Position numbers and translations under genes: made by a program
Notes under the pieces: model-generated
The model's database searches: none
What the model was told of the DNA's origin: nothing
The model's input: the letters and a program-made list of their open reading frames with translations, nothing else
Shown: in pieces, positions 35,374-48,000 of the stretch
Layout of the letters: every line of letters starts with the position of its first letter
Numbering within the stretch: the stretch's first letter is position 1
Assembly (NCBI GenBank): GCA_005801425.1
Contig: SYDY01000104.1
Location: 1-52,621, forward strand
Direction: 5' to 3'
Length of the DNA stretch: 52,621 nucleotides
Origin: Bdellovibrionales bacterium
GTDB taxonomy: Bacteria > Myxococcota > XYA12-FULL-58-9 > SYDY01

Positions 35374-36492
35374 GTGCGTTCTATTATTCAAACAGCCGAA
35401 TTAATACGTGCCCTTTTCCGCATCCAAGGTATTGCGGAACGTAAAACGAATCGACCCGTTTTGTCACATGTGCTACTGCAAGCCTCGTCTTTAGAGGGTG
35501 GCCTCGTCGTGCGTGCAACAAATCTGGAAGTTGCTATTGGTGGGACCTATCCAGCCGAAATACTCGAAGAAGGCTCAGTTCTCGTACAAGCCAAGCAGCT
35601 TTATGAAATCATAAAGTCGCTTTCAGCTAGCCAAGTTGAGCTTGTGGGCAAAGCTAATCATTGGCTAGAGATCTCTGCAGGATCAAGTCAATTTAAGCTT
35701 GTGGGTATGCCTTCGCAGGACTTTCCTGAAATGGCCGAAGACGCCTCAGTGGAAATGTTTTCTGTGCCTTCTGATAAGTTTTTAGGGATGGTCGAGCGTA
35801 CGCAATTTTGCGTTTCAACCGACGAGAACCGTGCGAGTCTCGGTGGGATTTATTGCGAAAGAACAACAGCAAACAGCATGCGCATGGTTTCTACTGACGG
35901 CCATCGTCTTGCGGTTGCAACATGCACGTTTGACAGAGATATAAAAACGCCTCTTGGTGTGCTCGTACCACGCAAGGCCCTTCAGGAACTTAAACGTATT
36001 GTTGCAGATCCTAGCGCCTCTCATGATGATATTGAGATTGGATTTTCATCAACTGCAGGGCATTTTAAAATAGGGAATGTGACGCTTATTACGCGTTTGA
36101 TTGATGCAAAATTTCCTGATTACAAACAGGTTATTCCAGAACAAAGTAAGCACGAAATAAAGCTTTCGCGCGTTGTTGTTAGTGATGCCTTAAAACGCGT
36201 TTCTTCGCTATCTCAGGGCAAAACGCATGGCGTCCGTTTTGTTTTTGAACCAGGAAAGCTAGAAATTGTTGCTGAAGATCCTGAGTTTGGTGTTGCCCGT
36301 GAAACCATCATGTTAGACGACTGCCCTTTAGAACTTTCAATAGCATTTAACGCACGATATATCATGGACGTTCTTGGCTTGATCACCGAACAGGGTTTTG
36401 TTCTCTGCGTATCAGATGATTTGTCACCCACAATCATTCGTCCTATCGAAGATCAGGGTTTTACAGCCGTTGTTATGCCCATGAGACTGTAA
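35374..36492 (+). CDS. dnaN: DNA polymerase III beta sliding clamp
   Basis: The 372-residue beta clamp forms the ring that tethers DNA polymerase III. The N-terminus RSIIQTAELIRALFRIQGI, the DGHRLAVAT motif in the second domain and the C-terminal VVMPMRL are all typical. The start is GTG 35374 with GGAGA (35362-35366) 7 bases upstream. It is the first gene to the right of the origin; in many bacteria dnaA would precede it. recF follows after 9 bases. Confidence 0.97.
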   Translation: MRSIIQTAELIRALFRIQGIAERKTNRPVLSHVLLQASSLEGGLVVRATNLEVAIGGTYPAEILEEGSVLVQAKQLYEIIKSLSASQVELVGKANHWLEISAGSSQFKLVGMPSQDFPEMAEDASVEMFSVPSDKFLGMVERTQFCVSTDENRASLGGIYCERTTANSMRMVSTDGHRLAVATCTFDRDIKTPLGVLVPRKALQELKRIVADPSASHDDIEIGFSSTAGHFKIGNVTLITRLIDAKFPDYKQVIPEQSKHEIKLSRVVVSDALKRVSSLSQGKTHGVRFVFEPGKLEIVAEDPEFGVARETIMLDDCPLELSIAFNARYIMDVLGLITEQGFVLCVSDDLSPTIIRPIEDQGFTAVVMPMRL

Positions 36493-36501
36493 AGGACTTC
36501 T

Positions 36502-37614
36502 GTGTTTCTCGAATCACTATCGCTTCATAATTTCCGTAATATTGCGCAACTCGAATTGACTATTCCTGCACAGGGGGTCCTTCTGCAGGGGAATAACGGA
36601 CAAGGAAAAACAAGCATCCTTGAGGCTTTGTACCTTTGTGCGACAGGGCGTTCCTTTAGAACACAGCGTGTTCATGAAATGATACGCCACGGAGAATCGG
36701 CAGCACGCATAAGTGCACGGTTTATAAGGCGTGGTGTTCGTCACGTTATCGATGTTTCTTTGCAGCCCAAGCACCGGGTTATCACCGTGGACGATAAGCG
36801 ATTGCCTGCAACATCATCATTGCTACAAATGGTTAATATTGTAGCATTCTTTCCGGATGATTTGTGCATCACGAAAGGCCCAGCCGAAGGGCGGCGCCAT
36901 TTTGTCGATCGTATGGTTGCAAATATACAATCCGATTTTCTCATGTCTTCGGTTAACTATGCGAAGGTTTTAAAATCCCGTAATCACGTACTTCGTCAAA
37001 GTCAGAATGGGATTGATCCCGTATTGATGAAAACATTGGATGAACAACTGATTGGCTATGGAGAAAAAATTCATACTTATCGGTCGCAAACACTCAAAGC
37101 ATTGTTGCCCCTGGCCATTGAAATTTACACTGAAATAAGTATGGGAAAAGATCCTACTCCGAACATGGAACTAACCGCGGGATTCCTCCTTTCTTCTGAA
37201 TACATGAGTGATTATAAAACAAATTTTAAAAAAACTTTGGAAAAGGACCTTCCCCGTGATCGAGCGCTGGGAATGACATCATCAGGGCCTCACAGGGCTG
37301 ATCTGTTCATCTCTTTGGGGAATTATAACAGTCGCCAATATGCGTCTCAGGGACAGCAACGTGCCCTGGTTTTGGCGCTTAAACTTGCTGAAGTACATAT
37401 GTTACGGTCTATTTTAGAAAGTCCACCCATTTTATTGTTGGACGATGTTTCTAGCGAATTGGATTCCGAACGTTGTTCGGTTCTTTTTAACGACCTGGTT
37501 CAAAGTGAGGCACAGGTATGGTTGAGCACTACAGGGGCTGCAAAGCTTCCCGAAAACCCGAAGATGAGTAAATACGAAGTCACGGATGGACATGTAAACC
37601 TGCTTAACAGTTGA
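36502..37614 (+). CDS. recF: RecF recombination mediator
   Basis: This 370-residue SMC-like ATPase loads RecA at single-strand gaps through RecOR. Walker A is GNNGQGKTS near residues 30-38. The signature region ASQGQQRALVLALKLAE precedes Walker B ILLLDDVSSELD, and SSGPHRADL is present. GTG 36502 is preceded by AGGA. It is co-transcribed with dnaN. Confidence 0.96.
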   Translation: MFLESLSLHNFRNIAQLELTIPAQGVLLQGNNGQGKTSILEALYLCATGRSFRTQRVHEMIRHGESAARISARFIRRGVRHVIDVSLQPKHRVITVDDKRLPATSSLLQMVNIVAFFPDDLCITKGPAEGRRHFVDRMVANIQSDFLMSSVNYAKVLKSRNHVLRQSQNGIDPVLMKTLDEQLIGYGEKIHTYRSQTLKALLPLAIEIYTEISMGKDPTPNMELTAGFLLSSEYMSDYKTNFKKTLEKDLPRDRALGMTSSGPHRADLFISLGNYNSRQYASQGQQRALVLALKLAEVHMLRSILESPPILLLDDVSSELDSERCSVLFNDLVQSEAQVWLSTTGAAKLPENPKMSKYEVTDGHVNLLNS

Positions 37615-37734
37615 AATAAAGCCAAAAAAATGATTAACTTCTAACCTTTTGATCAGTACTGTTGCGACATCGTATTTCCGATCTCCGCACCTTTTTGTGT
37701 GTCTGTCGGTTCAGTCGCAAATATCGTGAGGTGA

Positions 37735-40569
<2,835 letters not shown>

Positions 40570-40595
40570 AACGTGTTTCTTTCACTTTGAGTTTT

Positions 40596-41327
40596 ATGAT
40601 GCCCACGCGTCCTATTTTATCTGTTGAATCGGTGTCTGCACGTGGCATCACAAGTATTGATTTTTCTGTGCACGCAGGTCAATGCGTAGGACTTATCGGA
40701 TGCAACGGTAGCGGGAAAACCTCTGTGTTACATGCAGTGTCTGGGCTACTTCCCCTTGATAAGGGATGTGTCTTTTACGGTCAATCCAAGATCAGTGATC
40801 TTAGTCATAAAGAACGTGCAGCGTATCGATTTTTGGTGATGCAAGATCATTCGATTTATCATGAGCTGACGGTTAAAGAATATTTGATGCTCGCATCTTT
40901 TTTTGACCAATCGTGGTTTCAACAATTTTCGGGTAAGATTAAAAACGATTTACTTGAACAATTTGAGCTGGATACGTTTTTGAACCGATCCTGCGCTTCA
41001 CTGTCATTGGGAGAAAAACAGCGAACAATGCTTTGTCAGGCTTTTGTGTCAAAGCGATCTTTGGTTTTGCTGGATGAGCCGACCAATGCACTTGATGTTC
41101 GCCAAACACGTCGATTCGGGCATTTTTTAAATGCCGATCGACGTGAAAACAATACAGCTATTGTTCTTGTTTCGCATGATATGCACTTTGTACAAAATGT
41201 TTGTGATGTTGTGTTGGTTTTAGATCGTGGCGTGATGATCGCTTGTGGCACACCCCAAGAAATTTTAGCAATGCCGTTGGTACAAAATACGCTTGAAATA
41301 TGGGTTACATCTGATTCATCAAATTAA
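40596..41327 (+). CDS. Orphan ABC transporter ATP-binding protein
   Basis: This 243-residue ABC ATPase has Walker A GCNGSGKTS, a Q-loop in VMQDHSIYHELTVKEYL, the signature LSLGEKQR, Walker B LVLLDEPTNALDV and the switch His in VSHDMHF. Domain order and length are those of an importer or small exporter ATPase. There is no permease or binding protein next to it, so its partner is unknown. Tandem ATGs occur at 40596 and 40599; the frame opens at TTG 40587. It overlaps the convergent beta-barrel gene by 4 bases. Confidence 0.9.
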   Translation: MMPTRPILSVESVSARGITSIDFSVHAGQCVGLIGCNGSGKTSVLHAVSGLLPLDKGCVFYGQSKISDLSHKERAAYRFLVMQDHSIYHELTVKEYLMLASFFDQSWFQQFSGKIKNDLLEQFELDTFLNRSCASLSLGEKQRTMLCQAFVSKRSLVLLDEPTNALDVRQTRRFGHFLNADRRENNTAIVLVSHDMHFVQNVCDVVLVLDRGVMIACGTPQEILAMPLVQNTLEIWVTSDSSN

Positions 41328-42193
41328 AGAAAAAACTTAATGGTTGCTATGAGCTCTCTGGTTAGATTGCCATTGATAGATTGTTGATATGCCATATCTA
41401 TGGCGCCAATTTCATTCACAAAAGCAACGCCACCCGTGATTTTGTTTTGAAATGATATTTCGAGGATATTGTGTTGTTGTGGAAGCCAAGCACCGATGTA
41501 GCCGCCGCGAATAGCCAACAGTCCAAAGAGGAAGACTTCGATGCCGCCATGGTAAGTCATATCTTTAGACTTAAAATCGAATCCATTGGCAACAACATCC
41601 GCTGCGAACAAGACAGGGCCGAGAGTGAGTGATGTGGCGAAGCCCATACGATATGTGGATAAAGGATTGTCATGACTGCGAACGATGTTGTGCAATGTGA
41701 TACCAAGTGCAAAAGCAGAGCCAGGCTTGAAGATAAAACCGAGATCTGTTGTGAAAAAATCCCGTGTAATTTTTTCTCCAGTGGGATCTGTATATATACC
41801 ATGAACATATTTTAGGGTTGATCCCATACTAAGCATGGGGGCCACCTGGTAGGCACTCCCCAGGTAGACGCGATGATTCGTATCTCCATTTTGTCTAGAG
41901 ACAGTATAGCCAAGACCTCCTGCCACAGGGGTCGATTTTGAGTCCACGACAGAGAGATGGTAATGACTGGGTAAGTCTTCAAAACCATGGGCATAGGCAA
42001 GATCGATCGAGTAACGTGCGGCGCTTGTAAGGCCAGCAGGATTGAGGACAAGTGTATCATTGCTCGTTCCAACAGCCCTATGGGCGTTGCCCATTGCCAT
42101 CGATCGTGCTCCAGCAAACTCGTGAAAACGCGGATCCTCGTCAATGGACAGCGGTCCAGCCGCTATCAGAGTCAAGGCAATGGCTACGAACAT
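41324..42193 (-). CDS. Outer-membrane beta-barrel protein (PorV/FadL-like)
   Basis: This 289-residue protein has a short signal peptide (MFVAIALTLIAAGPLS). The N-terminal motif GARSMAMGNAHRAVGTSNDTLVLNPAGL is shared by PorV/PorQ and FadL-type barrels. Alternating hydrophobic strands follow, and the final strand ends in aromatic and hydrophobic residues (IATIKFFL). The ligand is unknown. It is divergent from tyrS, with 95 bases between the two starts. Confidence 0.75.
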   Translation of the reverse strand: MFVAIALTLIAAGPLSIDEDPRFHEFAGARSMAMGNAHRAVGTSNDTLVLNPAGLTSAARYSIDLAYAHGFEDLPSHYHLSVVDSKSTPVAGGLGYTVSRQNGDTNHRVYLGSAYQVAPMLSMGSTLKYVHGIYTDPTGEKITRDFFTTDLGFIFKPGSAFALGITLHNIVRSHDNPLSTYRMGFATSLTLGPVLFAADVVANGFDFKSKDMTYHGGIEVFLFGLLAIRGGYIGAWLPQQHNILEISFQNKITGGVAFVNEIGAIDMAYQQSINGNLTRELIATIKFFL

Positions 42194-42295
42194 TGTATCA
42201 GCAAGCCAGGCTCGCCCTTAACAGTCAATATCCAGACCGATCTCAATCAAACTTGACCATATTTAGAACCCTACGCCATAAGGGTTCTATGGCGT
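42194..42295 (+). promoter_or_regulatory. tyrS leader with permuted inverted repeat over the start codon
   Basis: Four blocks follow in order: AGAACCCT (42265-42272), ACGCCAT (42273-42279), A, AGGGTTCT (42281-42288) and ATGGCGT (42289-42295). Blocks 1 and 3 are perfect complements and so are blocks 2 and 4. Helix 1/3 would bury the AGGG purine tract and helix 2/4 the start codon. TTGACC (42253-42258) with CATAAG 18 bases later (42277-42282) is a possible promoter, which would put the start of the mRNA at or near the ATG. In that case the repeats would act as DNA. Confidence 0.55.
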
Positions 42296-43575
42296 CTACA
42301 AATACTTTCGATGTGCTTAAAGAACGTGGTTTTGTGCGCCAAGTGACCGACGAAACGGCTGTCCGTGAACTTTTCTCGAAAGAGCGAGTGACCGCCTATG
42401 TGGGCTATGATCCCACGGCCGGGAGTTTGCACATTGGCAACCTGGTTACACTGATGGCATTGCGGCACCTTGCGCGGGGTGGACATCGTCCTTTGGTGTT
42501 GTTGGGTGGGGGCACGGTTCGCGTGGGTGATCCCTCAGGTAAAACCGAAATGCGTCAAATGCTTGAGGAAGCGCAGATCATCGATCACACCGAAGCCATC
42601 CGTGCACAAACAGATGCCATTTTGGGTCTCAAAGAGACCCATCCGATTGTGGAAGACAACGCCGAGTGGCTTCTTAAGCTCAACTATATTTCATTTTTAC
42701 GCGATGTTGGGCGCCATTTTTCCGTCAATAGAATGCTCTCTGCCGAATCGGTTAAGATACGTTTAGAGCGTGGTTTATCGTTTCTCGAATTTAACTATCA
42801 ACTTTTACAGGCTTACGATTTTCATTGTTTGCTATCAAAACACGGATGTCGCGTGCAGATGGGCGGCGATGACCAATGGGGAAATATCGTTGCAGGGGTC
42901 GATCTCTGTCGTCGCTTGGATCAGACGGAAGTTTTTGGTGTCACATTCCCACTTCTTTTAACAGCACGTGGAGAAAAGATGGGTAAAACGGCTTCTGGTG
43001 CCGTTTGGCTTGATCCTACACGTGTGTCGCCCTTTGAATATTATCAGTATTGGGTGAATACCCACGATGATGATGTGGTGCGTTTTTTAGGATTTTTTAC
43101 CGAACTGCCTATGGAAGAAATCAAACGCATTGAGGGCTTTGAGGGCGCTGCATTGAATCAGGCCAAAACCATTCTTGCATTTGAATCGACAGCTATTGTG
43201 CATGGCAACCAGGCAGCTCTTGAGGCGCACCGGGCCGCTCAAGGTGCCTTTGGCGGCCGTGATCTGAACGCTGATATTCTTGCTTCTAGCACATGTCCGA
43301 GAACACAGGACAGCGATGCAACGCAGATCCCAACAACTTTATTGTCCCGCTCTGATTTCGTCGAGGGCGCGATTACTGTTGTTGATTTATTGCTGAAAAG
43401 TGAATTGTCGGATTCTAAACGTAATGCCCGTCGATTGATGGGGCAAGGTGCTGTTCGGATTGGTGATGAAGTTGTGAATTCTCCAGAAGCGGCGTTGATG
43501 GCCACAGCTATTTCAGGAGAAGGACTGCTTGTGCGTGTTGGGAAAAAGCGACTTCATCGATTTGTGATCGAATAG
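42289..43575 (+). CDS. tyrS: Tyrosyl-tRNA synthetase
   Basis: TyrRS charges tRNA-Tyr. It has 428 residues with the E. coli-type N-terminus (MASTNTFDVLKERGFVRQVTDE), which fixes the start at ATG 42289 although the frame opens upstream at 42052. The class I motif reads HIGN (SLHIGNLV) and KMSKS reads KMGKT. GGDDQWGNIVAG binds tyrosine and tRNA features. The C-terminal S4 domain has NARRLMGQGAVRIGDE. It ends 2 bases from the convergent KOW-domain gene. Confidence 0.96.
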   Translation: MASTNTFDVLKERGFVRQVTDETAVRELFSKERVTAYVGYDPTAGSLHIGNLVTLMALRHLARGGHRPLVLLGGGTVRVGDPSGKTEMRQMLEEAQIIDHTEAIRAQTDAILGLKETHPIVEDNAEWLLKLNYISFLRDVGRHFSVNRMLSAESVKIRLERGLSFLEFNYQLLQAYDFHCLLSKHGCRVQMGGDDQWGNIVAGVDLCRRLDQTEVFGVTFPLLLTARGEKMGKTASGAVWLDPTRVSPFEYYQYWVNTHDDDVVRFLGFFTELPMEEIKRIEGFEGAALNQAKTILAFESTAIVHGNQAALEAHRAAQGAFGGRDLNADILASSTCPRTQDSDATQIPTTLLSRSDFVEGAITVVDLLLKSELSDSKRNARRLMGQGAVRIGDEVVNSPEAALMATAISGEGLLVRVGKKRLHRFVIE

Positions 43576-43577
43576 TC

Positions 43578-44516
43578 CTAACCCGCGGACGCAGGTGCCA
43601 AGTCACCGCCGGCCACCACAACAGACATAGCCCCCACGTTGACTTTGACCTGTGCTTTTGTGTCAGTTTCTTGCACGACCCCGGTTTTCCCGCGGAACAA
43701 TCCTGTCACAATACGAACTTTATCCCCAGGCTGAAATTGTGTGGAATTTTTCCGTTTTTGTGCTTTCTCTTCTTGAAGGTGCTTGGTGACTTCAATGGCA
43801 TCGTTGTCACGGGTCCAAGCGATATAACGATACAATGGAAGTAAAGAATCAACCATTGCACTTAGGGTTGTTCCAATCTCACCGCCAAGCTCAAGGGCGT
43901 TTTCCCGCGCAAGATGATACCCCACCGACCACGTCGCTTTGCTATTGCGTGTTTCTGACGCCATGTCCGTGAGAACTTCTATTGAGAGTTCAGTGCATGC
44001 AATGGGATTATTCTCAAATCCTATGCGTGCATCAGGGAGTAGATCCGCGAGAAGTTTTTCGAGCTGCTGGCGATCCCACGAACGATCAATTTTTGCTGCA
44101 AGGTTGCGCTGATCGACAATCGCACCTGGGGGCACGCGAACCTGAACATCAACGCCATTTTGTCGAACGATGATTGCAAGGGTGACATGCTTATCGGTGG
44201 GGGCGATATTAAAGATGGTCAACTTGTCGAGCGAAGTTTTGTCGAGAAAAGAGGCAATGGCATCACGACCCGCCGCATCGCGATACCAATAAATCCACTG
44301 AGCATCAACTTTTTTTTGATTGTTGATATTTGGGATCTCATCGGAACTTCCTCGTTGGAGCCCAATAAGAGATCCTTGAAAAGAGGTGGTTGCAACATCA
44401 ACGAGGGCAAGCAACGCTGTTTTCGCTTGCATGCGTTTAAGGTTGTGGACATTGCTCGCCCATTTATCGGGGGCGTAAAGATCAAACAGCTCTGAGGTAA
44501 ATCCCGAAGTAGCCAT
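43578..44516 (-). CDS. Hypothetical protein with C-terminal KOW (NusG-like) domain
   Basis: This 312-residue protein has no signal peptide. I do not recognise residues 1-250, which are mostly helical and contain IDRSWDRQQLEKLLADLLPD. Residues about 258-308 form a KOW/SH3-like domain: QPGDKVRIVTGLFRGKTGVVQE, then AQVKVNVGAMSVVVAGGDLAP, closely like NusG. An RNA-polymerase or ribosome contact is a reasonable inference, but the NusG NGN domain is absent. A Lys-rich helix (EEKAQKRKNS) precedes the KOW. GAAAGG lies upstream of the ATG. Confidence 0.75.
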   Translation of the reverse strand: MATSGFTSELFDLYAPDKWASNVHNLKRMQAKTALLALVDVATTSFQGSLIGLQRGSSDEIPNINNQKKVDAQWIYWYRDAAGRDAIASFLDKTSLDKLTIFNIAPTDKHVTLAIIVRQNGVDVQVRVPPGAIVDQRNLAAKIDRSWDRQQLEKLLADLLPDARIGFENNPIACTELSIEVLTDMASETRNSKATWSVGYHLARENALELGGEIGTTLSAMVDSLLPLYRYIAWTRDNDAIEVTKHLQEEKAQKRKNSTQFQPGDKVRIVTGLFRGKTGVVQETDTKAQVKVNVGAMSVVVAGGDLAPASAG

Positions 44517-44588
44517 TTTCCCGACCTTTCATGCAACCGCGTCCAATGGGACGTCTAGCGGCAAAACCAGGGATCCGTCAATGGGGCC

Positions 44589-45017
44589 TTAAGGCGCACT
44601 CTTTAGGCATAAATTTGCCTGATCCTGTGCTCCTGAGATGATCTCCCATCGCCCATGATGATATTCCCATTGCTGTGTGATGACACGATTACATGTGGTG
44701 ATACTTGGGAGAGTATAACCTTCTGAAAGTACGAGAACAACAGCCGCCGCCGGTGAGCTATGGGGCACGATCTGGATGTGTTGAATGGCAACATGCGTAA
44801 GATGAAGGGCATTTTTATCTGTAAGAAAAGTACGCAAAAAGTCGCCACGAGCCTCCGTTGGGAGGAAATTGACGGCGGCGTCAAAGCGTTGCCATCTCAC
44901 GGCGTCATTAAATGTTTCTGCAGCCATCGTAAGTTTGTGTTGGCTTGCCATAGGGTTGCACGCCGAAAAGCAGAGTGCGAGACTCATCATCCAATATGGA
45001 GAGTACGGCATCTGCAT
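44589..45017 (-). CDS. Small putative lipoprotein
   Basis: This 142-residue protein has a hydrophobic N-terminus and a possible lipobox FSAC (Cys20). The n-region has no Lys or Arg, so lipidation is uncertain. The mature part (MAAETFNDAVRWQRFDAAVNFL ... WEIISG) looks like an NTF2-like or small alpha+beta fold, but I cannot name a family. AAGG lies 7 bases before the ATG. It shares a 25-base divergent gap with mfd. Confidence 0.7.
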   Translation of the reverse strand: MQMPYSPYWMMSLALCFSACNPMASQHKLTMAAETFNDAVRWQRFDAAVNFLPTEARGDFLRTFLTDKNALHLTHVAIQHIQIVPHSSPAAAVVLVLSEGYTLPSITTCNRVITQQWEYHHGRWEIISGAQDQANLCLKSAP

Positions 45018-45054
45018 TTTTTGACCTTAGCATTGCTCTGAAGTGGCGGCAAAC

Positions 45055-48000
45055 ATGGCGAAAAAAACAGAAGAACAGCTGTTTGGTTCAGGAAAAACAA
45101 CCAGGCGGATCCGTCATGCGACGATGTCGCAGCTTGCCTACACATGCGCACGCTACGTTGAGAATTCTAAAGCCAAGACGGTTGCGATTGTTTTTCCCAA
45201 TGATGAATTGACCTTGCGATTTCAACAGGACTGCAGGGTGTTTGGCGTGCATGATGTTTGGGCGTTGCCGGGCGGAACCCACCCCGCTGTGGGGGATCTG
45301 GGATCTGACGACCGTGATGTGTTTATGCGCAATGCATGGCGTGCCCATTTTTTATTTAAGAAACAACCCGCGGTCACGGCCGTCTCAGCATCGGCGCTGA
45401 TGCGATATTGGATGCCAGAGAAAGACTTTGCAGCAGCAAGTTGCACGGTACGGGTTGGCGATCATATTCCCCGTCAAAAATTGGTTGAAGCCCTGCTTTG
45501 TTGCGGATTTCGCCGTGTCTCAGAAGTCGAGGATCAGGGAACTTTTGCTCTTCGTGGTGGATTTGTCGATGTGTGGATCCCTGAAAATTTAGAATTGCAC
45601 CGAATTGACACGTTTGGTGACGAAATCACAGATATTCTCACTGCAACCAAATCATGTGCAGAAATCCAGTTTTATCCCATACGAGAGGTCTGTTTTACAC
45701 CTCAATCGGTGTCTAATTTTATTACGAAAATACATCAGAAATCTGCAAATATGTCTCATGCAGAGCGACTTAGTTTGCAGGTAGAACAGCATCATTATTT
45801 TTATGCCATTGAAAGTTATCTTTCATATTTCTATGAGGGTATAGATCCTTTGCGTCAAAGTTTGATGTTGGGATCTAGAGTTGTGTGGGATGTCGCCGCT
45901 GTGAAGCGTGAGATTCTTATCTATGATGAACGAGCAAACGCTGCATGGTCAGAACTTTCATTGCGCGAAGATAATCTAATTTTGAAAGATGCTTTGGGAT
46001 TGTCTGGTCCCGATGTTGTTGCCTGGATTGAGGAACAATCCGACGTGCAGTGTGTCAACGATATTGACGATCGAAGCTCAGCTGAAACATTGCATGAATT
46101 TACAGCGCTTTCAGATTTAGAACGCCATTTTTCGGAAGCACGCAAGGGAGCCGATCCTACCCTGTTTTACGATGCACTTGCGACCTATTGCCGTAGAGAA
46201 CAAGGCATCGGCCAATGTGTTGTTTTTTCTGTTTCTACCGAAGGCAAGCGTCGTGCATTGCAGGAGGCTCTCTCGTTTCGGGGTGTACGCACGCGATTAA
46301 GTGATAACATCTTGTCGCAAGACATTCGTCAGTCGTCTCATGTTCTTCTCGTTCATGCCGGTTTGTCTCAGGGATTGCGCGATCAGGAGAATAAACGAAC
46401 CATTCTTACGGATCGTGAAGTGTTTGGAAGTGCCCCTTTAGGCACAACGGGAACACGACGTACTCGCGATGACCGTAAGTCGCTTGGCATGTTGGCGCGG
46501 ATGCGTGAAGGCGATCCTGTTGTCCATGTTGATCACGGGGTCGGCATTTATCGTGGTTTATGCCGTCTAACATTGCATGGTGTGGATGGCGATTTTGTTC
46601 ATCTTACTTATGCTGATGGGGATATACTTTATGTCCCTGTTTTCAGAACCTCGCTTCTTAAGAAATATCCGGGTGCTACTTTTGGTGTACGGGTTGATAA
46701 ATTGGGTGGTAATGCATGGTCTAAAACAAAATCACGTGTTCGTGATGCGGTTCTCGATCTTGCACATGAATTGATCAAGCTTCAAGCGCAGCGACAATCG
46801 CGTAAAGGTTTTAAATTGCTTCCTCCTGATGATGGATACCGTCAATTGGAAGCATCCTTTCCTTACGATGAAACGCCAGATCAAAGGGCAGCCATAAATG
46901 ACATTTTGGCTGATTTACAACGCGATCGTCCCATGGATCGTTTGTTGTGTGGTGATGTTGGTTTTGGGAAAACAGAAGTCGCTATTCGTGCGGCATATCT
47001 CGCGGTTGCATCGGGGCATCAGGTTGCTGTCTTGGTTCCTACCACGGTTCTTGCTGAACAGCACGGCGCCACTTTTAGTGGACGGCTGTCGGGATTGGGT
47101 GTTGAAGTTCGCGTATTGAGTCGATTTCGTACGACCAAAGAAGCCCAAGAAATAGTTGAAGGTTTATCGGGTGGTCGTGTAGATATTATTATAGGCACGC
47201 ATCGTCTTCTTGGCTCACACATTCGATTTTCGGACCTGGGACTTTTGGTGATCGATGAAGAACAACGTTTTGGCGTTCGTCACAAAGAAGCTTTAAAAAA
47301 ACGGCGCGCAACAACCCATATTCTTTCCATGAGTGCCACGCCTATTCCGAGGACATTAAATATGGCGTTGGCGGGTCTTCGTGATTTATCTATTTTATCT
47401 TCGCCGCCAGAAGGGCGCCTTAATGTGCATACGGAAGTCACAAGGTTTTCTACTCAGCTTCTAGAAGAAGTCATTGGAAGAGAGCTTGTACGAGGTGGCC
47501 AGGTTTTCTTTGTTCATAATCGTGTCGAAACCATTGATACGCTGGCGGGGTTGATTCAAGAAACGGCCCCATCGGCACGTATTGCTGTGTGTCACGGGCA
47601 AATGCCTGCAGCACGTTTGGAAGAAATTATGGTGGCTTTTATTGCACGCCACATTGATGTGTTGGTTTGTACGGCAATCATTGAGAGTGGTATCGATATT
47701 CCCAGCGCCAATACAATGATGATCAACCGTGCGGATTGTTTTGGATTAAGCCAACTTTATCAGCTTCGTGGAAGGATCGGCCGTGGACGTGATCGTGGCT
47801 ATGCTTATCTGTTACTTCCAAACGATATGGAGATCACCGATGAAGCGCAGGCCAGACTTGAAACCATGAAACGATTTTGCGAGCTGGGGAGTGGTTATGG
47901 GGTTGCGTCACATGATCTTGAACAGCGTGGCGGTGGTGATCTCCTTGGTTCGAATCAAAGCGGCCATGTTGCTGCGGTGGGTTTAGAATTATACAGCGAA

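Noticed and set aside
42052-42288. An upstream extension of tyrS by about 79 residues.
   Set aside because: The family N-terminus (MAS-N...ERG-V-QVTDE) begins exactly at ATG 42289, and the extension overlaps the divergent beta-barrel gene.
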